Shown here: positions 32,601-44,559 of the stretch, piece by piece | Numbering within the stretch: position 1 is the stretch's first letter | Layout: each line of letters starts with the position of its first letter | Assembly: GCA_028752905.1 (NCBI GenBank) | Contig: JAQNBH010000014.1 | Location: 33,570,640 to 33,634,639 of the forward strand | Source: Cladorhizidae sp. MBARI D1340-BT2 | Taxonomy: Eukaryota > Porifera > Demospongiae > Poecilosclerida > Cladorhizidae | Direction of reading: 5' to 3' | Length of the DNA: 64,000 bases | Notes under the pieces: model-generated | What the model was told of the DNA's origin: nothing | The model's input: the letters and a program-made list of their open reading frames with translations, nothing else | The model's database searches: none | Translations under genes and position numbers: made by a program

Positions 32601-35600
32601 TTAGTGTGAATGGTGCAGGGTAAAGATCCAGTGTTTAGTGTGAATGGTGCAGGGTAAAGATCCAGTGTTTAGTGTGAATGGTGCAGGGTAAAGATCCAGT
32701 GTTTAGTGTGAATGGTGCAGGGTAAAGATCCAGTGTTTAGTGTGTATGGTGCAGGGTAAAGATCCAGTGTTTAGTGTGAATGGTGCAGGGTAAAGATCCA
32801 GTGTTTAGTGTGAATGGTGCAGGGTAAAGATCCAGTGTTTAGTGTGAATGGTGCAGGGTAAAGATCCAGTGTTTAGTGTGAATGGTGCAGGGTAAAGATC
32901 CAGTGTTTAGTGTGTATGGTGCAGGGTAAAGATCCAGTGTTTAGTGTGTATGGTGCAGGGTAAAGATCCAGTGTTTAGTTGCGTGGTGCAGGGTAAAGAT
33001 CCAGTGTTTAGTGTGAATGGTGCAGGGTAAAGATCCAGTGTTTAGTTGCGTGGTGCAGGGTAAAGATCCAGTGTTTAGTGTGAATGGTGCAGGGTAAAGA
33101 TCCAGTGTTTAGTGTGTATGGTGCAGGGTAAAGATCCAGTGTTTAGTGTGAATGGTGCAGGGTAAAGATCCAGTGTTTAGTGTGTATGGTGCAGGGTAAA
33201 GATCCAGTGTTTAGTGTGAATGGTGCAGGGTAAAGATCCAGTGTTTAGTGTGTATGGTGCAGGGTAAAGATCCAGTGTTTAGTGTGAATGGTGCAGGGTA
33301 AAGATCCAGTGTTTAGTTGCGTGGTGCAGGGTAAAGATCCAGTGTTTAGTGTGAATGGTGCAGGGTAAAGATCCAGTGTTTAGTTGCGTGGTGCAGGGTA
33401 AAGATCCAGTGTTTAGTGTGAATGGTGCAGGGTAAAGATCCAGTGTTTAGTTGCGTGGTGCAGGGTAAAGATCCAGTGTTTAGTGTGTGTGGTGCAGGGT
33501 AAAGATCCAGTGTTTAGTGTGTATGGTGCAGGGTAAAGATCCAGTGTTTAGTGTGTATGGTGCAGGGTAAAGATCCAGTGTTTAGTGTGAATGGTGCAGG
33601 GTAAAGATCCAGTGTTTAGTGTGTATGGTGCAGGGTAAAGATCCAGTGTTTAGTGTGAATGGTGCAGGGTAAAGATCCAGTGTTTAGTGTGTATGGTGCA
33701 GGGTAAAGATCCAGTGTTTAGTGTGAATGGTGCAGGGTAAAGATCCAGTGTTTAGTTGCGTGGTGCAGGGTAAAGATCCAGTGTTTAGTGTGAATGGTGC
33801 AGGGTAAAGATCCAGTGTTTAGTTGCGTGGTGCAGGGTAAAGATCCAGTGTTTAGTGTGAATGGTGCAGGGTAAAGATCAGTGTTTAGTTGCGTGGTGCA
33901 GGGTAAAGATCCAGTGTTTAGTGTGTGTGGTGCAGGGTAAAGATCCAGTGTTTAGTGTGTATGGTGCAGGGTAAAGATCCAGTGTTTAGTTGCGTGGTGC
34001 AGGGTAAAGATCCAGTGTTTAGTGTGTGTGATCCAGGGTAAAGATCCAGTGTTTAGTGTGTATGATGCAGGGTAAAGATCCAGTGTTTAGTATGTGTGGT
34101 GCAGGGTAAAGATCCAGTGTTTAGTGTGTGTGATCCAGGGTAAAGATCCAGTGTTTAGTGTGCATGTTGCAGGGTAAAGATCCAGTGTTTAGTTGCGTGG
34201 TGCAGGGTAAAGATCCAGTGTTTAGTGTGTATGGTGCAGGGTAAAGATCCAGTGTTTAGTTGCGTGGTGCAGGGTAAAGATCCAGTGTTTAGTGTGTGTG
34301 ATCCAGGGTAAAGATCCAGTGTTTAGTGTGTATGATGCAGGGTAAAGATCCAGTGTTTAGTGTGTATGATGCAGGGTAAAGATCCAGTGTTTAGTGTGTG
34401 TGGTGCAGGGTAAAGATCCAGTGTTTAGTATGTGTGGTGCAGGGTAAAGATCCAGTGTTTAGTGTGCATGATGCAGGGTAAAGATCCAGTGTTTAGTGTG
34501 TATGGTGCAGGGTAAAGATCCAGTGTTTAGTGTGCGTGGTGCAGGGTAAAGATCCAGTGTTTAGTGTGTATGGTGCAGGGTAAAGATCCAGTGTTTAGTG
34601 TGTAGGTGCAGGGTAAAGATCCAGTGTTTAGTGTGTGTGGTGCAGGGTAAAGATCCAGTGTTTAGTGTGTGTGATGCAGGGTAAAGATCCAGTGTTTAGT
34701 GTGTATGGTGCAGGGTAAAGATCCAGTGTTTAGTGTGTACGTTTCATTTTAAATTGAATAATGTCCAAGTTTGCATCTGTAGGCACTACTGCAGTCAAGT
34801 GTTTAAGGACCAATGAAGGGATGGGGGGGGGGGGTGGGAGTATAGCAGTGTAGCCGTGTGGCACTCGCCGCACCAATAAGAACGGCATTTATGGTTTGCC
34901 CACATTATGAGAGGAAGGCTAGCAAGACTAGGCTTGCAGAGTGGTCATGGTTGGACTGTTAAGAAGCTAAAGCTCTGAGCTGTGTTTCTGCTGTTCCTTG
35001 CTGCTGTGTGCTGTGTTTCTGCTGTTCCTTGCTGCTGGGTGCTGTGTTTCTGCTGTTCCTTGCTGCTGTGTGCTGTGTTTCTACTGTTCCTTGCTGCTGT
35101 GTGCTGTGTTTCTGCTGTTCCTTGCTGCTGGGTGCTGTGTTTCTGCTGTTCCTTGCTGCTGTGTGCTGTGTTTCTACTGTTCCTTGCTGCTCTGTGCTGT
35201 GTTTCTGCTGTTCCTTGCTGCTGGGTGCTGTGTTTCTGCTGTTCCTTGCTGCTGTGTGCTGTGTTTCTACTGTTCCTTGCTGCTGTGTGCTGTGTTTCTG
35301 CTGTTCCTTGCTGCTGTGTGCTGTGTTTCTGCTGATATTTGAGAATTCATCTAGTAACGAGCAGCTGGTATTGTGCTTTCAGAATATTGCAACAGGATGT
35401 CAGAAGCCATCATTGATTTGTATCTTTGTTCAAACAATTCTGCCAATGCACTTGTGCAGGTCATTCAGAGGTACCAAATACCAGAGGCAGGGAGAAGTTG
35501 ATATTAAGTAGTTTGTTTAGTGGTTGCCCGAGCAACCAGTGTCGTGAGGGCTACTCTTGCGCTAGGAGGTGAATCAAAACTTATACTTGACGTCCACCAC

Positions 35601-35866
35601 TCTGCTCCTGGGGCACAGTTGTGACCGCACATGTCCACAAGAATTTAACTGTGAAGAGTTTGACTTGAAGGGCGTGGCTAATGAAGTTGTTCTAATAGTG
35701 ATTAGAGAGGAAGTAAGTTCCGTGGGTGAAGACTTACCAGTCACACAGTGTTGCTACACACATAAGGCTTCATAAAGGAAAAACATATTTCTTAAGCACC
35801 AACCCATTCACTCTGTACGCTGCACCCCTGGGGAGGTATCCTTGTTCCTAAGCAACCACGTGTGTC

Positions 35867-35898
<32 letters not shown>

Positions 35899-36079
35899 AG
35901 CTATGCATACATGTATGTGTTGTGTGCATGCTTGGTGTGTGCTGGTGATGATGTGTGTCCTCTGCAGGAAGAGTTGGCTGAGTGAAGTTGGGAGCAAAGC
36001 CAGTAAGATAGACAAGTGCAGCTTCACGGAGTGCACTCTGCAGAGGTCAGAGTACATATCCTTTGACATCAAGAGGTAA
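29693..36079 (+). CDS. ACYP: Acylphosphatase, 3 exons, 101 aa
   Basis: Small cytosolic enzyme that hydrolyses acyl phosphates. Coding exons: 29693-29776, 30666-30775, 35968-36079. All are GT..AG and phases agree (0, then 2). Exon 1 is MASAAASAAIKSVEFEVFG and KVQGVFFRK, holding the phosphate-binding loop and the catalytic Arg (R27). Exon 2 is YTKAQAVQQGLVGWVRNTS and RGTVVGVVQGP, with catalytic Asn N45; the R-N spacing of 18 equals that of the human enzymes (R23/N41). Exon 3 is KSWLSEVGSKASKIDK and RSEYISFDIKR, then TAA. Length matches the family (98-102 aa). Intron 1 (889 bp) and intron 2 (5192 bp) hold large minisatellites. Which vertebrate paralogue (ACYP1 or ACYP2) it matches better cannot be told here. 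Confidence 0.95.
30040..30600. repeat. 54-bp minisatellite, ~10 copies (acylphosphatase intron 1)
   Basis: The unit contains TGAGTGTATGAATATAGGTG and CATGTTTCATGCCACTCACA. Copies are almost identical. The open frame (HVLSECMNIGVRHVSCHS) is a by-product of 54 being a multiple of 3. Confidence 0.95.
30835..31848. other. Acylphosphatase intron 2, unique part
   Basis: Between exon 2 and the 34-bp array. It contains poly-G runs at ~30834 and ~31089-31106. No exon or element was recognised. Confidence 0.5.
31848..34738. repeat. 34-bp minisatellite, ~85 copies (acylphosphatase intron 2)
   Basis: The unit is AGTGTTTAGTGTGAATGGTG plus CAGGGTAAAGATCC. Variant units (GAATG, GTATG, TTGCGTGG, GTGTGATCC) alternate in regular patterns, e.g. 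a GTATG unit about every 4-5 units in 31.9-32.9 kb and GAATG/TTGCGTGG alternation at 33.0-33.9 kb. This is higher-order structure from multi-unit duplications. Confidence 0.96.
34978..35335. repeat. ~31-bp minisatellite, ~11 copies (acylphosphatase intron 2)
   Basis: The unit contains GTGCTGTGTTTCTGCTGTTC and CTTGCTGCT. All three forward frames remain open (Leu/Cys/Val-rich). These are not genes. Confidence 0.93.
35336..35967. other. End of acylphosphatase intron 2
   Basis: Just after the array a frame reading RMSEAIIDLYLCSNNSANAL (~35397-35457) looks protein-like and may be a transposon scrap, but it has no identified family. A (GT)n run at 35870-35898 precedes the exon 3 acceptor TCCTCTGCAG. 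Confidence 0.35.
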
Positions 36080-36300
36080 CAGCAGATTTCTGCGCTGAAG
36101 ATTTTTAACTCGACCATCTCGACCATATAACAAGAGAGATAAGATGAAGCAAAAAGATGACATTTTATTTATTATTAGTGTTATTGGAAGGCGGAGTGAT
36201 GTGGGGGTGGGCGTGGTTACATGCACCTCATCTCCTCATCTACACAAGCCGGTAACGCACATGTGCCCATTTTTGCACCTCAGAAACATTTTTCAGTATC

Positions 36301-37838
36301 TCTATTCCAGTGCATGGGAATAATGTAGTGACACTCGTACTTCAACTCTATTCCAGTGCATGGGAATAATGTAGTGGCACTCGTACTTCAACTCTATTCC
36401 AGTGCATGGGAAAATGTAGTGACACTCGTACTTCAACTCTATTCCAGTGCATGGGAATAATGTAGTGACACTCGTACTTCAACTCTATTCCAGTGCATGG
36501 GAATAATGTAGTGACACTCGTACTTCAACTCTAGTGACACTCGTACTTCAACTCTATTCCAGTGCATGGGAATAATGTAGTGGCACTCGTACTTCAACTC
36601 TATTCCAGTGCATGGGAATAATGTAGTGATACTCGTACTTCAACTCTATTCCAGTGCATGGGAATAATGTAGTGGCACTCGTACTTCAACTCTATTCCAG
36701 TGCATGGGAATAATGTAGTGGCACTCGTACTTCAACTCTATTCCAGTGCATGGGAATAATGTAGTGGCACTCGTACTTCAACTCTATTCCAGTGCATGGG
36801 AATAATGTAGTGACACTCGTACTTCAACTCTATTCCAGTGCATGGGAATAATGTAGTGGCACTCGTACTTCAACTCTATTCCAGTGCATGGGAATAATGT
36901 AGTGGCACTCGTACTTCAACTCTATTCCAGTGCATGGGAATAATGTAGTGACACTCGTACTTCAACTCTATTCCAGTGCATGGGAATAATGTAGTGGCAC
37001 TCATACTTCAACTCTATTCCAGTGCATGGAATAATGTAGTGACACTCGTACTTCAACTCTATTCCAGTGCATGGGAATAATGTAGTGACACTCGTACTTC
37101 AACTCTATTCCAGTGCATGGGAATAATGTAGTGGCACTCGTACTTCAACTCTATTCCAGTGCATGGGAATAATGTAGTGATACTCGTACTTCAACTCTAT
37201 TCCAGTGCATGGGAATAATGTAGTGGCACTCGTACTTCAACTCTATTCCAGTGCATGGGAATAATGTAGTGACACTCGTACTTCAACTCTATTCCAGTGC
37301 ATGGGAATAATGTAGTGGCACTCGTACTTCAACTCTATTCCAGTGCATGGGAATAATGTAGTGACACTCGTACTTCAACTCTATTCCAGTGCATGGGAAT
37401 AATGTAGTGACACTCGTACTTCAACTCTATTCCAGTGCATGGGAATAATGTAGTGGCACTCGTACTTCAACTCTATTCCAGTGCATGGGAATAATGTAGT
37501 GGCACTCGTACTTCAACTCTATTCCAGTGCATGGGAATAATGTAGTGGCACTCGTACTTCAACTCTATTCCAGTGCATGGGAATAATGTAGTGACACTCG
37601 TACTTCAACTCTATTCCAGTGCATGGGAATAATGTAGTGGCACTCGTACTTCAACTCTATTCCAGTGCATGGGAATAATGTAGTGGCACTCGTACTTCAA
37701 CTCTATTCCCGTGCATGGGAATAATGTAGTGACACTCGTACTTCAACTCTATTGCAGTGCATGGGAATAATGTAGTGGCACTCGTACTTCAACTCTATTC
37801 CAGTGCATGGGAATAATGTAGTGGCACTCGTACTTCAA
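36301..37838. repeat. 46-bp minisatellite, ~33 copies
   Basis: The unit starts TCTATTCCAGTGCATGGGAA and ends GTGGCACTCGTACTTCAAC. The A/G variant (GTGACACTC / GTGGCACTC) is intermixed. It lies downstream of the acylphosphatase stop codon. Confidence 0.96.
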
Positions 37839-38449
37839 AGAACATGAGGTAGAGATCTTTTGCTTCTCTGGTTTCCAGCGCTAAGTTTGAAGCGAGTAAT
37901 GATGTTGTGTGTGTTTATGTATTGGTTGCTGTAGATGCATGGTTAGTAGGGTGGTGTAGTGCCCTTGCATGCTTAATAATCAGTGTATCTCGAGCAGGAA
38001 CACCAAGAACTGTCACAGTCTATTTGCAACAACATGACTAAAACAAGTTTACATCATAAATAAATGAGTACATTTCCAGTAATTTGTCATAGGACAAGTG
38101 AGAACAGGTGATAATAATAGCTAAGTAATCATGATCCATCTTCACTGGCAGGACCCCACTTGGACAGGACACTATATCTACCCACCAACAACAGGATTCG
38201 CATTAAGAAAATTATCACTACTTTGCAGTGTCATGATCTCAACTCGTACACCCCTCCCCCCTCCCCCCCTCCCCCATCACTTCAGTTGGCTCTGATGATC
38301 TCTTCTGTCTCTTTTGTTTGCAAATAGTCTGGTGGGCATATAATTAAGAGGAATGTTCTTGAAACATGGAGATGATTCATTCATTTCTGCATGATGATGT
38401 GCAGACATAATATGTATATATATATGTGAATATATATAATATATATATG

Positions 38450-38480
<31 letters not shown>

Positions 38481-38614
38481 ATATATATACAGCAAGGAAA
38501 GGCATGCTTACAATTTTAGGAAGAATGACGCACATACAAACTTGACAAAACTCTAGATGCTGTTATGCACTAGACTAGCAATTGTTATCCTCACTTCTGA
38601 CATAACTTGACAAC
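37839..38614. other. Intergenic with (AT)n/(GT)n microsatellites
   Basis: C-rich run at ~38250-38275 and alternating AT/GT at ~38408-38490. No supported gene. Confidence 0.6.
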
Positions 38615-39345
38615 CAGTAAGGACTACCCTGAGATGTGCCAGCAAGCAGTCTGACCTTAACCTTTGCCCAGCAGTAAGGACTACCCTGAGATGAGCCAGC
38701 AAGCAGTCTGACCTTAACCTTTGCCCAGCAGTAAGGACTACCCTGAGATGAGCCAGCAAGCAGCTCTAACCTTAACCTTTGCCCAGCAGTAAGGACTACC
38801 CTGAGATGTGCCAGCAAGCAACTCTAACCTTAACCTTTGCCCAGCAGTAAGGACTACCCTGAGATGTGCCAGCAAGCAACTCTAACCTTAACCTTTGCCC
38901 AGCAGTAAGGACTACCCTGAGATGAGCCAGCAAGCAGCTCTAACCTTAACCTTTGCCCAGCAGTAAGGACTACCCTGAGATGAGCCAGCAAGCAGCTCTA
39001 ACCTTAACCTTTGCCCAGCAGTAAGGACTACCCTGAGATGAGCCAGCAAGCAGCTCTAACCTTAACCTTTGCCCAGCAGTAAGGACTACCCTGCCAGTAA
39101 GCAGCTCTAACCTTAACTTTTGCCCAGCAGTAAGGACTACCCTGAGATGAGCCAGCAAGCAGCTCTAACCTTAACCTTTGCCCAGCAGTAAGGACTACCC
39201 TGAGATGTGCCAGCAAGCAGTCTAACCTTAACCTTTGCCCAGCAGTAAGGACTACCCTGAGATGTGCCAGCAAGCAGTCTAACCTTAACCTTTGCCCAGC
39301 AGTAAGGACTACCCTGAGATGTGCCAGCAAGCAGCTCCAGTAGGC
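38615..39345. repeat. 58-bp minisatellite, ~12 copies
   Basis: The unit contains CAGTAAGGACTACCCTGAGA, GCCAGCAAGCAG and CTAACCTTAACCTTTGCC. Each unit happens to carry a branch-point-like CTAAC, a pyrimidine tract ending in CAG, and a GTAAGG. Confidence 0.94.
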
Positions 39346-39689
39346 AGCGATTGGTAAACCTTCTGGGGACTACCCGAGCAGTATTTTGAGATGGAGTATG
39401 TCTGCCCCAGGAGGTGTGTGGCTGCATATGTATGCAAACCAGCGGGGTGCCTGCATGCATGGTTGTGTGCAGCAGGGGAAGTTGGTTGGCTTAGGCTCAA
39501 GGCTGATATCTGACCAATATTTTTGACCAAGATAATCGATATTTTCAATGAGGTCAGATATGGATATTTTTGCCACTACACTGCAATACCTAAATTATTT
39601 TATTTACGTGAGGAAGCACACAGTTGCCTGCAGTTAGTGGCACTCGACATAACTATGAGTAGCTGGAAATGACGAAGTAGCGTAAGATA

Positions 39690-42600
39690 AAACTCTGTGC
39701 TCGAACATTTTGTTCGTAAGGGAGAAAGCTCATCCACAGATCAAAGATTCATCCTATGCATGTGAGAAGACTGTCACATCTGGAAATGCACCCAACATGC
39801 TCAGGAATCTGCATGCTGAACAGTACGATGAAGTCGACGAGCAGGAGGAAGCAGATGTCTGAAGCAGATCCCTTCCATGCAGAGGAAGCAAATAATGCCG
39901 ACTGGAGCAGTTTGGCAATTGAATAGGCATGGGGAAGACTCGGCACATAGCAACATGATGGATGAGGCTTTAGTCAGAATTCTGGCACTGGACTTACAAC
40001 CAGCATTGGTAGTTGAAGACAGGGTTGCTGAAGCAATTAAAACACTTGCCTCAAGGTATCAATAACCAAACTATTGTACGAGAGATCAGAAATACAAGAG
40101 TGTCAAGGAAGAATTTAAAAGGAATCTTGCCCAGACCCAATACTGTCCTCTCACAACTGATCTGTGGACTTCCAGAAGCATAGAAGGAAACATGATGTCA
40201 CATGCCTGCCTAGCAAGTGGGAAACCCTCCGTAGTCCTTGACACTGTTCAAGTTAGTGTACCCCACACTACTGGGAACCTTGCTGCTGAACTAATGAGGT
40301 TACTCTACCCCACTCTACTGGGAACCTTGCTGCTGAACTAATGAGGTTACTCTACCCCACTCTACTGGGAACCTTGCTGCTGAACTAATGAGGTTACTCT
40401 ACCCCACACTACTGGGAACCTTGCTGCTGAACTAATGAGGTTACTCTACCCCACTCTACTGGGAACCTTGCTGCTGAACTAATGAGGTTACTCTACCCCA
40501 CTCTACTGGGAACCTTGCTGCTGAACTAATGAGGTTACTCTACCCCACACTACTGGGAACCTTGCTGCTGAACTAATGAGGTTACTCTACCCCATACTAC
40601 TGCTGCTGAACTAATGAGGTTACTGTACCCCACACTACTGGGAACCTTGCTGCTGAACTAATGAGGTTACTCTACCCCACACTACTGGGAACCTTGCTGC
40701 TGAACTAATGAGGTTACTCTACCCCACTCTACTGGGAACCTTGCTGCTGAACTAATGAGGTTACTCTACCCCACTCTACTGGGAACCTTGCTGCTGAACT
40801 AATGAGGTTACTCTACCCCACACTACTGGGAACCTTGCTGCTGAACTAATGAGGTTACTCTACCCCACACTACTGGGAACCTTGCTGCTGAACTAATGAG
40901 GTTACTCTACCCCACTCTACTGGGAACCTTGCTGCTGAACTAATGAGGTTACTCTACCCCACACTACTGGGAACCTTGCTGCTGAACTAATGAGGTTACT
41001 CTACCCCACACTACTGGGAACCTGCTGCTGAACTAATGAGGTTACTCTACCCCACACTACTGGGAACCTGCTGAACTAATGAGGTTACTCTACCCCACAC
41101 TACTCGGAACCTGCTGAACTAATGAGGTTACTCTACCCCACACTACTGGGAACCTTGCTGCTGAACTAATGAGGTTACTCTACCCCACACTACTGGGAAC
41201 CTTGCTGCTGAACTAATGAGGTTACTCTACCCCACCCTACTGGGAACCTTGCTGCTGAACTAATGAGGTCACTCTACCCCACACTACTGGGAACCTTGCT
41301 GCTGAACTAATGAGGTCACTCTACCCCACACTACTGGGAACCTTGCTGCTGAACTAATGAGGTTACTCTACCCCACACTACTGGGAACCTTGCTGCTGAA
41401 CTAATGAGGTTACTCTACCCCACACTACTGGGAACCTTGCTGCTGAACTAATGAGGTTACTCTACCCCACACTACTGGGAACCTTGCTGCTGAACTAATG
41501 AGGTTACTCTACCCCACACTACTGGGAACCTTGCTGCTGAACTAATGAGGTTACTCTACCCCACACTACTGCTGCTGAACTAATGAGGTTACTGTACCCC
41601 ACACTACTGGGAACCTTGCTACTGAACTAATGAGGTTACTCTAACCCACACTACTGGGAACCGTGCTGCTGAACTAATGAGGTTACTCTACCCCACACTA
41701 CTGGGAACCTTGCTGCTGAACTAATGAGGTTACTCTACCCCACTCTACTGGGAACCTTGCTGCTGAACTAATGAGGTTACTCTACCCCACACTACTGGGA
41801 ACCTTGCTGCTGAACTAATGAGGTTACTGTACCCCACACTACTGGGAATCCTGCTGCTGAACTAATGAGGTTACTCTACCCCACACTACTGGGAACCTTG
41901 CTGCTGAACTAATGAGGTTACTCTACCCCACACTACTGGGAACCTTGCTGCTGAACTAATGAGGTTACTCTACCCCACTCTACTGGGAACCTTGCTGCTG
42001 AACTAATGAGGTTACTCTACCCCACACTACTGGGAACCTGCTGCTGAACTAATGAGGTTACTCTACCCCACACTACTCGGAACCTGCTGAACTAATGAGG
42101 TTACTCCACCCCACACTACTGGGAACCTTGCTGCTGAACTAATGAGGTTTCTCTACCCCACACTACTGGGAACCTTGCTGCTGAACTAATGAGGTTACTC
42201 TACCCCACACTACTGGGAACCTTGCTGCTGAACTAATGAGGTTACTCTACCCCACATACTGGGAACCTTGCTGCTGAACTAATGAGGTTAGTACCCCACA
42301 CTACAGGGAACCTTGCTGCTGAAAGGTTAATCTACCCCACACTACTGGGAACCTTACTCTACCCCACACTACTGGGAACCTTGCTGCTGAACTAATGAGG
42401 TTACTCTACCCCACACTACTGGGAACCTTGCTGCTGAACTAATGAGGTTACTCTACCCCACACTACTGGGAACCTTGCTACTGAACTAATGAGGTTACTC
42501 TACCCCACTCTACTGGGAACCTTGCTACTGAACTAATGAGGTTACTGTACCCCACTCTACTGGGAACCTTGCTGCTGAACTAATGAGGTTACTCTACCCC

Positions 42601-44556
42601 ACTCTACTGGGAACCTTGCTGCTGAACTAAATGAGGTTACTCTACCCCACACTACTGGGAACCTTGCTGCTGAACTAATGAGGTTACTCTACGCCATACT
42701 ACTGGGAACCTTGCTGCTGAACTAATGAGATTACTCTACCCCACACTGCTGGGAACCTTGCTGCTGAACTAATGAGGTTACTCTACCCCATACTACTGGG
42801 AATGAACTAATGAGGTTACTGTACCCCACACTACTGGGAACCTTGCTGCTGAACTAATGAGGTTACTCTACCCCACACTACTGGGAACCTTGCTGCTGAA
42901 CTAATGAGGTTACTCTACCCCACACTACTGGGAACCTTGCTGCTGAACTAATGAGGTTACTCTACCCCACACTACTGGGAACCTTGCTGCTGAACTAATG
43001 AGGTTACTCTACCCCACACTACTGCTGCTGAACTAATGAGGTTACTGTACCCCACACTACTGGGAACCTTGCTACTGAACTAATGAGGTTACTCTAACCC
43101 ACACTACTGGGAACCGTGCTGCTGAACTAATGAGGTTACTCTACCCCACACTACTGGGAACCTTGCTGCTGAACTAATGAGGTTACTCTACCCCACTCTA
43201 CTGGGAACCTTGCTGCTGAACTAATGAGGTTACTCTACCCCACACTACTGGGAACCTTGCTGCTGAACTAATGAGGTTACTGTACCCCACACTACTGGGA
43301 ATCCTGCTGCTGAACTAATGAGGTTACTCTACCCCACACTACTGGGAACCTTGCTGCTGAACTAATGAGGTTACTCTACCCCACACTACTGGGAACCTTG
43401 CTGCTGAACTAATGAGGTTACTCTACCCCACTCTACTGGGAACCTTGCTGCTGAACTAATGAGGTTACTCTACCCCACACTACTGGGAACCTGCTGCTGA
43501 ACTAATGAGGTTACTCTACCCCACACTACTCGGAACCTGCTGAACTAATGAGGTTACTCCACCCCACACTACTGGGAACCTTGCTGCTGAACTAATGAGG
43601 TTTCTCTACCCCACACTACTGGGAACCTTGCTGCTGAACTAATGAGGTTACTCTACCCCACACTACTGGGAACCTTGCTGCTGAACTAATGAGGTTACTC
43701 TACCCCACATACTGGGAACCTTGCTGCTGAACTAATGAGGTTAGTACCCCACACTACAGGGAACCTTGCTGCTGAAAGGTTAATCTACCCCACACTACTG
43801 GGAACCTTACTCTACCCCACACTACTGGGAACCTTGCTGCTGAACTAATGAGGTTACTCTACCCCACACTACTGGGAACCTTGCTGCTGAACTAATGAGG
43901 TTACTCTACCCCATACTACTGGGAATGAACTAATGAGGTTACTGTACCCCACACTACTGGGAACCTTGCTGCTGAACTAATGAGGTTACTCTACCCCACA
44001 CTACTGGGAACCTTGCTGCTGAACTAATGAGGTTACTCTACCCCACACTACTGGGAACCTTGCTGCTGAACTAATGAGGTTACTCTACCCCACACTACTG
44101 GGAACCTTGCTGCTGAACTAATAATATTGCAGATCAATGCAAGATCACAACAAAAGTTGTCTGTGGGACTGCTGACAATGCAAGCAACATTACTGCCGAT
44201 TGAATGGGTGGAAAGATTTGCCGCGTTCTGGCCACACAGTGACACTACAACTTTATTGGTCAGGATTCCCTCAAGGCCAATGCGGAATTGTGTGTGTACT
44301 CCAAAAGTAAAGCATGTGTTTCATATTCTCCTCACATTCTCCTCACAGCAGCAAGGCCCCTGATAAGCTGATTCCTATCCAAACTTGCTTGAAGATTTGT
44401 AACTAGGATGTTGCAACATCTGGTGGAATGCTGTTCTACATGCTACAGAGCGTGCAGCTGGGTCTACTTGCTAAGGGCCATCTTTGTTTAAGCAGTAAGG
44501 AATGAAGACTGTTAAAGACTTTTGAAGCAGCAACAACTCTCTAAGCTCACTTAACA
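39690..44556 (+). pseudogene. Broken hAT (ZBED-type) transposase, split by a 3.9-kb array
   Basis: Fragments in hAT order. ~39735-39860 is a BED-finger-like part (SSYACEKTVTSGNAPNML, RNLHAEQYDEV). ~40085-40255 is TTDLWTSRSIEGNMMSHA followed by VLDTVQVSVPHTTGNLAAEL. After the array, ~44130-44330 is ADQCKITTKVVCGTADNASN then GWKDLPRSGHT. ~44345-44550 is KLIPIQTCLKICN, DVATSGGMLFYMLQ and LLKTFEAATTL. Frameshifts and stops break it (for example at the right edge of the array and after NASNITAD). DLWTSR, the DNAS motif and the DVATRWNST-like segment are hallmarks of the hAT catalytic region. Terminal inverted repeats were not found. Confidence 0.75.
40260..44120. repeat. 47-bp minisatellite, ~80 copies, derived from hAT coding sequence
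   Basis: The unit is ACCCCACACTACTGGGAACC, TTGCTGCTGAACTAATGAGG, TTACTCT. Read in the transposase frame, the single-copy left edge encodes VSVPHTTGNLAAELMR and the right edge continues into the next transposase segment. The unit is therefore an amplified piece of the transposase gene. A large internal duplication is visible: rare variants at ~41565-42370 recur ~1452 bp later at ~43016-43820. Confidence 0.95.
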
Positions 44557-44559
44557 AAG

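Noticed and set aside
34982..35511. Leu/Cys-rich membrane-like proteins
   Set aside because: Product of a ~31-bp repeat with all forward frames open, inside acylphosphatase intron 2.
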